The notes under the pieces are model-generated. The model saw only the letters and a list, made by a program, of their open reading frames with translations, was not told the DNA's origin and ran no database searches. A DNA stretch of 64,000 nucleotides from Staphylococcus debuckii (GTDB lineage: Bacteria > Bacillota > Bacilli > Staphylococcales > Staphylococcaceae): positions 372,001 to 436,000 of the forward strand of contig NZ_CP033460.1 of NCBI RefSeq assembly GCF_003718735.1. Direction: 5' to 3'. Both the position numbers and the translations under genes were made by a program. This document shows positions 52,519 through 62,449 of the stretch, in pieces. Within the stretch, counting starts at the first letter, position 1, and each line of letters starts with the position of its first letter.

Positions 52519-53202
52519 TTAAGTCCAGTCTCTTTCCTCATTTGTTTCACGCAACACGCCATCATGCATGTGATACACTTTGTCGCAGAATTTCATCAAT
52601 CGCTCATCATGTGTGACCACTATACACGTTTTATGCATTTTTTGGGTTTCTTTTTTCAAAATCTTCATGACTTCCATAGCGTTCTCTGTGTCGAGAGAAG
52701 CGGTCGGTTCGTCGGCCAAGATAATCGAAGGCTTAGTATACAGTGCTTTCACAATAGCGACACGCTGCTTCTGTCCGCCGGAAATCTCGCTCGGCAATTT
52801 ATTTTCCACTTCCGTCAGTCCCAACTGTTCCATCAGGTGAGACAACTCTTCATCGCTTAACACATCTTTCTTTTGCTTTTTCAGCATAATGAATTGCTGT
52901 TTAACTGTTAAAAAAGGAACGAGGTTTGTGGCTTGCAGAATAAAGCCGATATCTTCCATACGTGTGCGGGCCAATTGTTTCTGCGACAAGTGTGTAATAT
53001 CTTTGTCGTTAATAATAATTTCACCGGATGATGGTGTTTGCAAGGCGCCGGCCATCGTCAGAAAGGTACTCTTGCCTGAACCTGATGGACCGATGATGCC
53101 AATGAGTTCGCTCTTATCAAATTTCAAAGTCGTCGGTTTGACAGCTTCGATCGTTCTATTACCGTCTTTAAATGATTTCGTGACATCTTTAAATTCTAAC
53201 AT
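52519..53202 (-). CDS. ABC transporter ATP-binding protein (MacB/HrtA type)
   Basis: A 227-residue ATPase with Walker A GPSGSGKST, signature ISGGQKQR, Walker B IILADEPT and the H-loop TCIVVTHDERL. It belongs to the LolD/MacB/HrtA subfamily that pairs with FtsX-like permeases. ATG 53202 follows GGAG at 8 bp. It is 15 bp behind the permease gene. In S. aureus the HrtAB pair exports heme; the sequence here is related but not close enough to name the substrate. Confidence 0.86.
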   Translation of the reverse strand: MLEFKDVTKSFKDGNRTIEAVKPTTLKFDKSELIGIIGPSGSGKSTFLTMAGALQTPSSGEIIINDKDITHLSQKQLARTRMEDIGFILQATNLVPFLTVKQQFIMLKKQKKDVLSDEELSHLMEQLGLTEVENKLPSEISGGQKQRVAIVKALYTKPSIILADEPTASLDTENAMEVMKILKKETQKMHKTCIVVTHDERLMKFCDKVYHMHDGVLRETNEERDWT

Positions 53203-53217
53203 TGCTTTCACTCCTCT

Positions 53218-54267
53218 CTATCCTATTGCTTTCAGCGGATCTACTTTGCGAATGGTCAAAATTGAGAATAAGCTGCCGACGAGGGAAACGACAATTAGGA
53301 CAATACCGTAAATGACTAAGGTAACCGGGTTGAATGCGACAGGCACTGCACTTGGTAAGAATAAGCCGGTCAACAGCGTTAAGCCTAAACCAATCAATGT
53401 ACCGATTAAGGCGATAATAAAGGTTTGTGCCAAAACGACTTTCGCCAGGTAACCGTTCGTAAATCCTTGCGCTTTCAAGACACCGAATAAGTTTGTTTTC
53501 TGCAAGGTAATGACATAGAGGAAAATGCCGATGACCGTTGCTGAAATGATAAACAAGAATGTAATCATGAAATTAAGCGTCAGATTCTGTGCTTTATAGC
53601 CTGGCAAGTTTTGCACGAAATTTTCGATGCCGATTGCTTCTAAATCAGAATTTAATTTCTCATCTTTCCAATGTTTATCCCGCACTACTACTGCATTGGT
53701 TTTATCCACAGTCATTTTAGGATTGATTTCTTGAAGTGTATGATAATTTGAAAATAAAACAGGAGAAGCATTATATTTTGCGCTTTCACTAAAGCCGACA
53801 ATTTTTAATTTCTCGTCAGATTGTGATAAAGATAATTGATCTCCAACTTTAAATCCTTTTTCTTTTAAAGTTTCATCTGCGACCACTTGATTATCTTTGG
53901 TAAACTTATGCCCTTGAATGATTTTCGGCATTAAAAAAGAATCCTTAGAAACACCGAATAATAGGGCGTTTTCTTCTTTCTTGCCATTTGAAACAATCAC
54001 ACCTGTCTGCTTTAGTAAAGTGGACTTTTTAAAGGTATGGTCAGCTTCTTTTTTATCAAAAATAGATTGTTCCACGGTCTGATTCGCATCTTTATTCAAG
54101 ACGATAGCATCAGCGTGCCACTTATCAATGCCTTCTCGGTTCATATTAATCAAGCCGTTCGCTAAGCCTGATAATAAAAAGAGCAAATAGCTGATCATAA
54201 TTAACACACCGATAATTAAACCGAATTTCAATTTATTTCGTTTCATTTCATTCCATGCTAAGAACAT
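53218..54267 (-). CDS. FtsX-like ABC transporter permease
   Basis: A 349-residue permease with the FtsX/HrtB layout: an N-terminal helix (about 15-37, LIIGVLIMISYLLFLLSG), an extracellular domain (about 40-225), and three C-terminal helices (about 235-345) with QKTNLFGVLKAQGF and the end KVDPLKAIG. Such permeases work by mechanotransmission rather than true transport across the membrane. AAAGGGGG ribosome site at ideal distance. It precedes its ATPase on the same strand; no regulator gene is next to it. Confidence 0.85.
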   Translation of the reverse strand: MFLAWNEMKRNKLKFGLIIGVLIMISYLLFLLSGLANGLINMNREGIDKWHADAIVLNKDANQTVEQSIFDKKEADHTFKKSTLLKQTGVIVSNGKKEENALLFGVSKDSFLMPKIIQGHKFTKDNQVVADETLKEKGFKVGDQLSLSQSDEKLKIVGFSESAKYNASPVLFSNYHTLQEINPKMTVDKTNAVVVRDKHWKDEKLNSDLEAIGIENFVQNLPGYKAQNLTLNFMITFLFIISATVIGIFLYVITLQKTNLFGVLKAQGFTNGYLAKVVLAQTFIIALIGTLIGLGLTLLTGLFLPSAVPVAFNPVTLVIYGIVLIVVSLVGSLFSILTIRKVDPLKAIG

Positions 54268-54448
54268 ATGTAGAACCCCCTTTGTTAAGTGAAATAATAG
54301 TGATTAGACTAATTGTAAGCGAGGATGACATTAATTGAAAGTAATCATCTATTAAAATTTCCTTTTATTCGCACAATTAAAACTTGAAAAAAATAAAGAA
54401 TTGAGTCAAAATTTTATTGTAGAAACTGAACAAATTGAGGTGAATCAA

Positions 54449-54640
54449 ATGGAAATCAATTTGGATTGGACCAAGGAGTTTCAAGAATTCCAAGAAATCT
54501 TAAGTAGCAATCTCCACCCAGATTGGTTGTATAGTGCGAAGACGAATATGATTTTAGAACCCGCCTATACAGGACAAGGGAAACAATTCTTTTATACGAA
54601 GGATATTATTGAAGCGAGTAAAGTGATTCCATTTTTCTAA
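54449..54640 (+). CDS. Small protein of unknown function (63 aa)
   Basis: A 63-residue frame starting MEINLDWTKEFQEFQEILSS and ending EASKVIPFF. GAGGTG lies about 6 bp before ATG 54449; an upstream TTG is possible. The protein has no membrane segment. It looks like the start of a larger domain (LSSNLHPDWLYSAKTNMILE), so truncation is possible. No family named. Two hairpins follow at 54667-54685 and 54713-54750. Confidence 0.45.
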   Translation: MEINLDWTKEFQEFQEILSSNLHPDWLYSAKTNMILEPAYTGQGKQFFYTKDIIEASKVIPFF

Positions 54641-55696
54641 TACACTTATATATATATAAAGAAATCGACAATGTGCGGCATTGTCTACAAGCAAATAATA
54701 CTATATCTTAGATTAGACCCTCGAGTTAGGATACTAACTTAGGGGTCTAATTATATACTGTGGTCCAATCCAGGTCATCCGTGACGCACACGAAACTCGA
54801 AGAAGGTCAGACTTCGGTTTGTCTGAAGTAAGAGAGAGGGAAGTCTAAACTTACTCCGCAGATTAAACGGACGCAAAGTGTTAGAATTATATATCTAGTT
54901 ATCTAATCATGCTGCACAAGCGTTCTTTATTGGTTCAGAAACAACCAGACAAAGTTTGAACTTGAGTCATCTCGATGTGATAGAAGCAAAACCGCAACTT
55001 ATCTCTCGTCAAATTAATAGAATTTAAGGTATAAGATCACTTTCTTAATTGGTAAGTGGTCTTCTTTTTAATATTAAGGCTAGAAAAATACACCTTAAAT
55101 AATTACATTTCACCCCTCAATAACCCTCTAAACTAAAATTTTTTCAAAAATTTTTTCGAAATCACTGTAACCACTGATACTTTAGTCACGAACGCGTATT
55201 TATTTTTCAGAAAAATGGGGCAAATCACGCCTATTTCGTTATGTGCAATTTGATAAAAAAATTGGTTATGTTAAGCTAATAAACGTCTTTGCTAAAAAGT
55301 TAATAATTATTTGTTGCAAGGGAATGAAGGATTTCAAAATAATATTTTGATTAGTCACAAGATTCTGAATCATATTGAATGATAGGGGTAATCATTTCAC
55401 TATGTATCATCACAGCAAAAGAGAAAACTGAAATTGCGTAATTGCTGTAATACATAATTTATTCGAATCTAGAATTTAACGATAAGTAACCGCTTTCGCA
55501 ATACTCTCACGACACTCTCACCATCAACGTTAAATGCTTCAGTGAGTATCCAAAATATTATCTTGAGACATGTGATGAACCGTGGGGACAGTTCATCTGT
55601 AATGCATGCCGTTAGCGCACTCCTTCAGCATCTTGTAATGCCTAAGAACGATCCGTACATTTTATTACAATAATTTGAAAGGATGTTATTTTAGAC
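54641..55696. other. Long gap between the small gene and putP
   Basis: This 1056-bp stretch has no supported gene. It holds a hairpin GACAATG/CATTGTC (54667-54685) and a long stem TTAGACCC...GGGTCTAA (54713-54750). A 40-codon in-frame fragment (54902-55027, HAAQAFFIGSETTRQSLNLS...) starts without an initiator and is probably a gene remnant. A terminator follows it (GATCACTT/AAGTGGTC plus T5, 55047-55074). An AT-rich region and a leader-like region before putP complete it, with a perfect hairpin GATGAAC/GTTCATC (55574-55597). Confidence 0.5.
55485..55498 (-). promoter_or_regulatory. cre-like site upstream of putP
   Basis: Minus-strand CGAAAGCGGTTACT fits the CcpA consensus at all but the first and last positions. 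putP is under carbon catabolite control in staphylococci, so the site is plausible. Confidence 0.5.
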
Positions 55697-57244
55697 ATGT
55701 TTACTTTAGGAGCAACACTATCCCAGCAGGTGAATCCTGACTGGCGAACGTACATTATGATTGGGGCATATTTCTTAATCTTGCTTGTCATCGGGTGGTA
55801 CGGCTATAAAAAGGCGACAGGTAACGTGAGCGAATACATGCTCGGCGGCCGCAGTATCGGGCCGTACGTTACAGCACTATCAGCAGGCGCATCTGACATG
55901 AGTGGTTGGATGATTATGGGCTTGCCAGGTGAGGTTTATTCTACTGGTCTTTCAGCAGCATGGTTAGCGATAGGTCTGACACTCGGAGCTTACATCAACT
56001 ATATCGTAGTCGCACCGAGGCTTCGCGTCTATACCGAACAAGCAGGCGATGCCATCACTTTGCCAGACTTTTTCCGTAACCGCTTAGCTGACAATTCGAA
56101 TCTTATCAAGATTATTTCCGGGGGAATAATCGTCGTCTTCTTTACACTGTACACACATGCAGGTATGGTATCAGGCGGCAAACTCTTTAACAGTGCCTTC
56201 GGATTAGATTATCATTGGGGCTTAATCTTAATTTCAGTAATCGTTATCGCGTATACCTTCTTCGGGGGCTATCTTGCGGTGTCACTCACAGACTTTTTCC
56301 AAGGGGTCATTATGCTGATTGCAATGGTTATGGTACCAATCGTGGCACTTCTGAAATTAAATGGACTAGACACATTTGACCAAGTGACAGACTTGAAACC
56401 GACTAACCTAGATTTATTCAAAGGAACAACAGTCATCGGAATCATCTCTTTCTTCGCATGGGGATTAGGTTACTTCGGCCAACCGCATATTATCGTGCGC
56501 TTTATGAGTATCAAATCCGTTAAACAACTGCGAACAGCACGCCGCTTCGGCATCGGCTGGATGGCTATCAGCTTGATTGGGGCAGTATTCGTAGGCTTAA
56601 TCGGTATCGCATTCGTCAAAGATAAAGGTGTAGAATTGAAAGACCCAGAAACACTCTTCATCCTGATGGGACAAATTCTATTCCACCCATTAATCGGCGG
56701 CTTCTTACTAGCCGCTATCTTAGCTGCAATCATGAGTACCATTTCATCACAACTACTCGTGACATCCAGCTCATTAACAGAGGACTTCTATAAACTCATT
56801 CGCGGAGAAGACGCTGCGAAGAAACGCGAGAAAGAATTCTTGCTCGTAGGACGTCTCTCAGTACTAGTCGTCGCATGTATTTCCATCGCCATTGCATGGT
56901 CGCCGAACGACACTATCTTGAACCTCGTCGGCAACGCATGGGCAGGCTTCGGTGCTGCATTCGGACCGCTAGTCGTGATGTCATTATACTGGAAAGGCTT
57001 GAGTCGAACAGGCGCAATCAGCGGTATGCTTGCAGGCGCTATCGTCGTCATCCTGTGGATTGTCTTTGCGAAACCACTCGGCGAAACCAACGACTTCTTC
57101 AACCTATACGAAATCATTCCAGGCATCATCGCGAGCGTCCTCGTGACAATCATCGTAAGTAAGATGACTAAGAAACCAAACATCGATGTCAATAAAGACA
57201 TGGATACGGTAAAAGAAACCATCAATACGGAAATGCATTCATAA
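55697..57244 (+). CDS. putP: Sodium/proline symporter
   Basis: A 515-residue sodium:solute symporter with about thirteen helices. The PutP features are all visible: [25 protein letters not shown] near the start, [35 protein letters not shown], and the SSS-family block [28 protein letters not shown] (helices about 320-350). It imports proline with sodium for osmoprotection and nutrition. The ribosome site GAAAGGATG precedes ATG 55697. A long leader with a cre-like site lies upstream and a strong terminator follows. Confidence 0.95.
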   Translation: MFTLGATLSQQVNPDWRTYIMIGAYFLILLVIGWYGYKKATGNVSEYMLGGRSIGPYVTALSAGASDMSGWMIMGLPGEVYSTGLSAAWLAIGLTLGAYINYIVVAPRLRVYTEQAGDAITLPDFFRNRLADNSNLIKIISGGIIVVFFTLYTHAGMVSGGKLFNSAFGLDYHWGLILISVIVIAYTFFGGYLAVSLTDFFQGVIMLIAMVMVPIVALLKLNGLDTFDQVTDLKPTNLDLFKGTTVIGIISFFAWGLGYFGQPHIIVRFMSIKSVKQLRTARRFGIGWMAISLIGAVFVGLIGIAFVKDKGVELKDPETLFILMGQILFHPLIGGFLLAAILAAIMSTISSQLLVTSSSLTEDFYKLIRGEDAAKKREKEFLLVGRLSVLVVACISIAIAWSPNDTILNLVGNAWAGFGAAFGPLVVMSLYWKGLSRTGAISGMLAGAIVVILWIVFAKPLGETNDFFNLYEIIPGIIASVLVTIIVSKMTKKPNIDVNKDMDTVKETINTEMHS

Positions 57245-57248
57245 ACGT

Positions 57249-57300
57249 TAGCCCGGGTCATGGTAGGTTCCTAAAGGAAAGCCATGAACCGGGCATTTTT
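57249..57300 (+). terminator. Intrinsic terminator after putP
   Basis: GCCCGGGTCATGG and CCATGAACCGGGC stem with an inner TAGGTTCCTA element, followed by ATTTTT. Confidence 0.8.
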
Positions 57301-57334
57301 ATACATATATACAACAAAACAAGTTACCAAACCA

Positions 57335-57374
57335 AAAAGGGGAAGGCCCGACAACACATGCCGGACCTTCCCAA
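57335..57374 (-). terminator. Intrinsic terminator after the acyl-CoA synthetase gene
   Basis: On the minus strand GGGAAGGTCCGGC and GTCGGGCCTTCCCC form a stem followed by TTTTTGG. Confidence 0.7.
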
Positions 57375-57409
57375 TATTTATATCTCATGACATCCGAGCA
57401 GTCTATCAA

Positions 57410-58999
57410 TTACTCATGCTCGCGATTGTATTTTTCCACTTCAGCTTCACGCAACTCAACACGACGAATCTTGCCAGAGTTTGTCTTCGGCAGATCCTCG
57501 ACAAACTCAATCGCACGCGGATATTTATACGGCGCAACATCGTATTTCACGAAGTGCTGAAGCTCGCGCACTAATTCGTCGCTCGCTTCATAGCCATCTT
57601 GCAAGATGACGAACGCTTTTACAATATTACCACGCAATTCATGCGGACTTGCGACAACTGCCGTTTCCTTCACAGCAGGATGTTTCGTTAATGAGTCTTC
57701 AACTTCGAACGGTCCAATCGTATAACCAGAACTGATAATAATATCGTCTGCACGGCCTTCGAACCAGAAGTAACCATCTTCATCCTCTTTAGCACGGTCG
57801 CCAGTTAAGAAATAATCGCCGGCTACACGTTCTTGAGTACGTTCAGAATCTTTAAAGTAACCTTTAAATAAAGCAGGTAAATCGACAGGCACTGCAATAT
57901 TGCCAACTACACCAGCTTCTACCGGCTGACCTTCATCGTCGACAATCAGCACACCACTGCCAGGAATCGCTTTCCCCATTGAACCAGGGCGTCCAGGTAC
58001 GTCTTTTAACAAACCAATTAATAAAGTACTTTCAGTTTGGCCGTAACCATCGCGCACCGTGATATCAAACGTATCTTGGAACTTCTCAACCACTTCTTGG
58101 TTCAACGGTTCGCCAGCAGAAACCGCATCATGTAAATGCGATAAATCGTATTGGCCTAAATCCTGCAATTTCGCCATAATACGATACTCAGTCGGCGTAC
58201 AGCACAACACGTTAATTTGGTAATCTTGAAGCAACTCAAGATATTTCGTGCCGTCGAAGCGTCCATTATACACAAACGCAGTAGCGCCAGAAGTCATCGT
58301 AGACAAGAAAGGACTCCAGACCCATTTTTGCCAACCAGGCGCAGCAGTGGCCCAGACAATATCATCCTCATGAATATTCAGCCAATGTTTCGGCGCCATT
58401 TGCATATGCGCATATCCCCAGCCATGCGAATGCACGACAGCTTTAGGATTGCCAGTTGTCCCAGATGTATAAGGTAAGAACGCGACATCATCACGATCCG
58501 TATCAGCAATCTCAAGCACATCACTTTGCGACTCGACATCCTGATCTACATCAACCCAGCCATCCTTCTGACCGCCGATAATAAATTTCATCAAATCATC
58601 ATACTCATCGACACCGTCAAACTCATCCGCACCAGCAGCAATAGATAACACCGCATCCACTTCACCGTGCGTAATACGATACTGCAAATCCTTCGTACGC
58701 AACATTTCAGAAGCCGGAATCAACGCAACACCTAACTTCAACGCCGCAATATAGACCTCATACGTCTCAATACTGCGCTCCATCTTGATGAGCAATGTGT
58801 CACCCTTCTTCAAACCATGCTGCTTAAACAAATTCCCCATGCGGTTCGACTTGCGAATTAAATCCGCATACGTTACCTTCGTCTCATTACCCGCATTATC
58901 TTCAAATATTATCGCAACCTTCGACTCATCCTGCGCATACTTTTCAATCTCAGACACAATATTGAAATGACGAGGTGCGACCAAATCCGGTTTGTTCAT
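57410..58999 (-). CDS. Acyl-CoA synthetase (AMP-forming), medium-chain/acetyl type
   Basis: A 529-residue adenylate-forming enzyme. The phosphate-binding loop FLPYTSGTTGNPKAVVHSHG, the DGYGQTES motif, TGDRAKEDEDGYFWFEGR and GRADDIIISSGYTIGPFEVE are present, as is the C-terminal catalytic lysine in KTNSGKIRR. It activates a carboxylic acid to the acyl-adenylate and then the CoA thioester; the group includes MACS-type enzymes. ATG 58999 (MNKPDLV) follows AGGAGG; the 21 residues before it are not expected to be translated. Substrate chain length cannot be read. The plus strand here is C-rich. Confidence 0.9.
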   Translation of the reverse strand: MNKPDLVAPRHFNIVSEIEKYAQDESKVAIIFEDNAGNETKVTYADLIRKSNRMGNLFKQHGLKKGDTLLIKMERSIETYEVYIAALKLGVALIPASEMLRTKDLQYRITHGEVDAVLSIAAGADEFDGVDEYDDLMKFIIGGQKDGWVDVDQDVESQSDVLEIADTDRDDVAFLPYTSGTTGNPKAVVHSHGWGYAHMQMAPKHWLNIHEDDIVWATAAPGWQKWVWSPFLSTMTSGATAFVYNGRFDGTKYLELLQDYQINVLCCTPTEYRIMAKLQDLGQYDLSHLHDAVSAGEPLNQEVVEKFQDTFDITVRDGYGQTESTLLIGLLKDVPGRPGSMGKAIPGSGVLIVDDEGQPVEAGVVGNIAVPVDLPALFKGYFKDSERTQERVAGDYFLTGDRAKEDEDGYFWFEGRADDIIISSGYTIGPFEVEDSLTKHPAVKETAVVASPHELRGNIVKAFVILQDGYEASDELVRELQHFVKYDVAPYKYPRAIEFVEDLPKTNSGKIRRVELREAEVEKYNREHE

Positions 59000-59093
59000 C
59001 TTACAAATCCTCCTATCAAAAAACACAAATTTCCAATTCACGAAAAAAGAATACCCCTTCATTTTAGCAATCTTAAAACCATATTATAAGTAA

Positions 59094-59270
59094 AGACTCT
59101 TTGCCCCTTGCGGGAAAACGCTTTCTTCTACACATTTATATCGACAAGTAGCTAAACAGCGCCAGACACGTGCAGAAGAAAGCTTCGGCCGGGCCGTTAT
59201 AGCTGCACAAAACGTTCATCCATATCCCGGTGTGCGTCAAGACGTGGAGGCGCTCTTCGAAGGCGCCTAG
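59094..59270 (+). other. Possible remnant of a coding sequence
   Basis: A frame without a start codon is open from 59094 to a TAG at 59268 and reads protein-like near its end (ESFGRAVIAAQNVHPYPGVR). It has the codon look of a gene tail, in the opposite direction to its neighbours. It could be the end of a deleted gene or chance in G+C-richer DNA. No family is recognised. Confidence 0.3.
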
Positions 59271-59343
59271 AAAGCGGTAGAACAAATAAAGAAGAGCCTC
59301 TGCACTGACGTGCAAGAGACTCTGGTATGTTTAGAATGCTTTT

Positions 59344-59462
59344 AATAGACGGGCTTTCGAAGACTGATTCCGCGACAATAAGTGCGAAGCGCGCTGAAAC
59401 TAAAGAGCAGTTTCTGCTTGCTTCTCCTTATTGCTTGGAATCAAACCGTCTTCTCAAGCACC
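59344..59462. repeat. Dispersed hairpin repeat, copy B
   Basis: 119 bp, the same length as copy A at 36562 and nearly the same sequence in both outer arms (AATAGACGGGCTTTCGAAG and TCTTCTCAAGCACC). The centre differs, as in a long hairpin with conserved flanks. Confidence 0.75.
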
Positions 59463-59472
59463 TTTTTCTAAT

Positions 59473-59589
59473 AATCGGGCTTCAAGCAGCAAGATTTTCG
59501 GTAATAAGTACGCAAGGCGAGGTAAACCAAAGAACGGTTTCCTCTTCTTGCTTCTTATTACTCAAATCTTAACCGCTGCTTTCCGCACC
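59473..59589. repeat. Dispersed hairpin repeat, divergent copy C
   Basis: A third element in tandem with copy B. It shares GGGCTTC, GGTAATAAGT and the closing GCACC, and forms its own stem (AGCAGC/GCTGCT, AAGATTTT/AAATCTT, GTAATAAG/CTTATTAC). It ends at the first base of the nhaC stop codon. Confidence 0.65.
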
Positions 59590-61082
59590 TAAACTAAATC
59601 TGCGTCTTTAGGCAGGGCTGCCTTTTTTCCGACATCTGCACCTTTTTTATCTTCTTTTGGCAATTTGATAATCTTGAAGCCAGTATAAGCAAAGATGATT
59701 GAGATAATCGGTACTAAGAAGTTCAAGATAGCAAACGGTGCATATTCAAAGACGGTTACACCAAGTGTTGAAGCAATGAATACACCGCATGTGTTCCAAG
59801 GAACGAAGACGGACGTCAGTGTGCCCCCATCTTCTAAAGCACGAGATAGGTTCTTCGCATGCAAGCCTTTTTCTTTGAAAGCATCTGCATACATACGTCC
59901 TGGAACAATAATTGAAATGTATTGTTCAGAACAAGTGAAGTTTGTACCGATACAAGATACGATAACAGAAGCAATCAATGAACCTGTGTTTCTCGCAAAC
60001 TTCAAGATCACATTGATTAATGCTGATAACATACCTGAATATTCAAGTACACCTCCGAAAGTCATAGCTACAAGGGTTAAGGAAATCGTATAGAACATCG
60101 ATTCCAAACCACCGCGGTTAAATAACTCATCTACCATTTTATTACCAGATTCCATAGTATAACCAGTTTGCAACGCTGTCATGGCATCAGTTAATGAACC
60201 ACCTTGCACAAAGATTTGCGCAAAGAAACCTAAGACAATACCGACACAAATCGCTGGAATCGCCGGAACTTTAAAGATAACTAACACAATAACTGCCAAC
60301 GGAATCAATAACAACCAAGGTGAGATGACAAAGTTATCTTGTATAGTTGTCAAAATTTTCTCAATATTTTTAGGGTCAAAGTGCTTATTACCAAAGCGCT
60401 GACCTAAGAAGAAGAAAGTAATAACCGTAATGACAAGCGCTGGAATCGTTGTATACATCATATGTTTAATGTGGTCGAACAAATCTACGTTTGTTAAACC
60501 AGAAGCCAAGTTCGTTGTATCAGATAAAGGACTCATCTTATCACCAAAGTACGAACCACAGATAACTGCACCTGCAATCATACCAGGAGAAATTCCCATG
60601 CTAATACCGATACCCATGGAAGCTACCCCCACAGTAGCTATCGTCGACCAAGAACTCCCTATTGCCAGAGCTACAATGCCACATAAAATTACGACTACTG
60701 CTAAGAAATAACGCGGATCAATCAATTGCAGACCATAATAAATCATCGTCGCAACAACGCCGCTGCCAATCCATGAACCAATAATCAAGCCGACCAAGAT
60801 GATAATCACAATCGCCGGCAAAGCATGCCTGATCCCTTTATACATCATCTCTTCAACCTCATCGAACTTATAACCATGCAACATCGTGACACCAATCGCT
60901 ACAGCAGTCCCAATCATCAACGGTATATGCGGTTCCTTCTTCAAGACCGCCACCGTAAATAACATTGCCGCAATCATAATCCCCAATGTCAATACCGATG
61001 CGCCGACCCCTAATGGCTTGTGCTGCTTTTCAACAGCTTCCTTATTCTCTACATTTGCATTCTTCTCTTCCTGATTTTGCAT
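59589..61082 (-). CDS. NhaC-family Na+/H+ antiporter
   Basis: A 497-residue antiporter with about twelve helices. NhaC-type features include LVGLIIGSWIGSGVVATMIYYGL, AIGSSWSTIATVGVA and GSYFGDKMSPLSDTTNLA near the first half, and the CIGTNFTCSEQY block near residue 400. It exchanges sodium (or malate/lactate in relatives) for protons. The N-terminus is charged (NQEEKNANVENKEAVEK). ATG 61082 is preferred; an in-frame GTG four codons upstream is close to AAGGGG. It ends in tandem hairpin repeats and shares its upstream region with ppk2. Confidence 0.9.
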   Translation of the reverse strand: MQNQEEKNANVENKEAVEKQHKPLGVGASVLTLGIMIAAMLFTVAVLKKEPHIPLMIGTAVAIGVTMLHGYKFDEVEEMMYKGIRHALPAIVIIILVGLIIGSWIGSGVVATMIYYGLQLIDPRYFLAVVVILCGIVALAIGSSWSTIATVGVASMGIGISMGISPGMIAGAVICGSYFGDKMSPLSDTTNLASGLTNVDLFDHIKHMMYTTIPALVITVITFFFLGQRFGNKHFDPKNIEKILTTIQDNFVISPWLLLIPLAVIVLVIFKVPAIPAICVGIVLGFFAQIFVQGGSLTDAMTALQTGYTMESGNKMVDELFNRGGLESMFYTISLTLVAMTFGGVLEYSGMLSALINVILKFARNTGSLIASVIVSCIGTNFTCSEQYISIIVPGRMYADAFKEKGLHAKNLSRALEDGGTLTSVFVPWNTCGVFIASTLGVTVFEYAPFAILNFLVPIISIIFAYTGFKIIKLPKEDKKGADVGKKAALPKDADLV

Positions 61083-61425
61083 AACATAAACCACACCCCT
61101 TATGTTTGTTTAGTGTAATCATACATAATAAAGAAACCGCTTTCAACACTTTTCCCGAGCTAAATAGTCTATCTAATTACTAGGAAATGTATTTTCAGAA
61201 AGAACAGTGTCAACACTGAAAAGGCTATAAACCCCATAGTATCAAGTCTTTTGATTATTCTGAAAAATTATTTTTAAATCTATTTTGACACCTTTTTCAC
61301 TCCCAAAAAAAATTAAAAAATTTTTGAGAGAAGAAAAATTTTGAAGAGATTGCGCACACCTTCACTTTAACGTGCTATCAGAATGAGGTGCAAAACGCTT
61401 TAGCACTCTAATAGGAAGAAACGCA
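61083..61425. other. Divergent promoter region between nhaC and the PPK2 gene
   Basis: About 340 bp, mostly AT-rich. A hairpin with arms GTGCTA (61372-61377) and TAGCAC (61401-61406) lies just upstream of the PPK2 ribosome site. No consensus promoter is sure. Confidence 0.35.
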
Positions 61426-62364
61426 ATGTTTAAAAAGTCGTCGGAGTGGAACTTAATCATAAAATACTTAGCACGAGATAAGAGAGGAAGATACATCTTG
61501 GATATTAATATCAATGATTATAAAGTTCCCGTACAAAAAGAATTTAAATTTAAAGATTACCCACACCAAGTCAGCACACAAGAGAATGAGACAGAACTTC
61601 GCGATGAAGTTATTCCGGAACTGGTCGATTTATTACAAGACTTACATTTGAAATTATTTGCAGAAGAGAAAGACGGCATCATGGTAGTATTACAAGCCAT
61701 GGACGCAGCCGGTAAAGATGAGGCCATTAGCTATATTTTTTCAAATTTGAATGCACAAGGTCTGAAAACAACTTCATTCGGACAGCCGAGCGAAGAAGAG
61801 GAGAAACACGACTACTTATGGCGGTTACATCGTGGTAAACCTGAACGCGGAGAAATCTCTTTGCTCAACCGTTCTTATTATGAAGATGTGATTGTCACAC
61901 GTGTGCACGACTTATTAGGAGAAGAACATAAAGATCAAATTAAAGACGACACGGATTTGTGGAAGTTGCGCTATCGTCAAATCAACGACCACGAGCGTTA
62001 TTTAGAAGAAAACGGCTTTCATACCATTAAATTCTTCTTCAATATGTCAAAAGAGGCTCAAAGAGACAGATTGCTCGAACGCATGAAAGACCCGAAGAAG
62101 AATTGGGAATTCTCATTTAATGATGTCAAAGAACGCCAACATTGGGACGATTACCAAGAAATCTTTCAAGATATGATTAACGAAACTTCTACCTCATGGG
62201 CGCCGTGGTACGTCTTGCCTGCAGATAATCCGTGGTATGCACGCGCAGTCATTACCAAAGTCATGATAGAAGCCCTAGAAAAAATTAATCCGCAATTTCC
62301 TGAATTTACCGCAGAAGAAAAGGCAGAATTAGATAAATATATCGAACAATTGGAGAATGAGTAG
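61426..62364 (+). CDS. Polyphosphate kinase 2 family protein
   Basis: A 312-residue PPK2-like phosphotransferase. Walker A is MVVLQAMDAAGKDEAI, and the lid and Walker B regions are LNRSYYEDVIVTRVH and KFFFNMSKEAQRDRLLERM. WAPWYVLPADNPWYARAVI near the C-terminus is family-specific. PPK2 enzymes move phosphate between polyphosphate and nucleotides (AMP, ADP or GDP); the sub-class is not decided here. The ribosome site is TAGGAAG. It stands alone, divergent from nhaC, and ends in a terminator plus a hairpin array. Confidence 0.9.
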   Translation: MFKKSSEWNLIIKYLARDKRGRYILDININDYKVPVQKEFKFKDYPHQVSTQENETELRDEVIPELVDLLQDLHLKLFAEEKDGIMVVLQAMDAAGKDEAISYIFSNLNAQGLKTTSFGQPSEEEEKHDYLWRLHRGKPERGEISLLNRSYYEDVIVTRVHDLLGEEHKDQIKDDTDLWKLRYRQINDHERYLEENGFHTIKFFFNMSKEAQRDRLLERMKDPKKNWEFSFNDVKERQHWDDYQEIFQDMINETSTSWAPWYVLPADNPWYARAVITKVMIEALEKINPQFPEFTAEEKAELDKYIEQLENE

Positions 62365-62370
62365 GGGAAA

Positions 62371-62414
62371 AAGCGAGGACCGGAACATTAATTTGTCCTG
62401 GACCTCGCTTTTGA
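62371..62414 (+). terminator. Intrinsic terminator after the PPK2 gene
   Basis: AAGCGAGG and CCTCGCTTTT outer stem with an inner AGGAC/GTCCT-type pairing. Confidence 0.75.
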
Positions 62415-62449
62415 AGTTCATTTTATGGAAATATTTATAGGTTTGGGCA

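Noticed and set aside
53218..54267. Naming the ABC pair hrtAB
   Set aside because: Layout fits, but the sequence is not close enough to S. aureus HrtA/HrtB as I remember them, and no heme sensor is adjacent.
54902..55027. A separate gene
   Set aside because: No start codon; a TAG lies just upstream. Kept only as a probable remnant within the gap.
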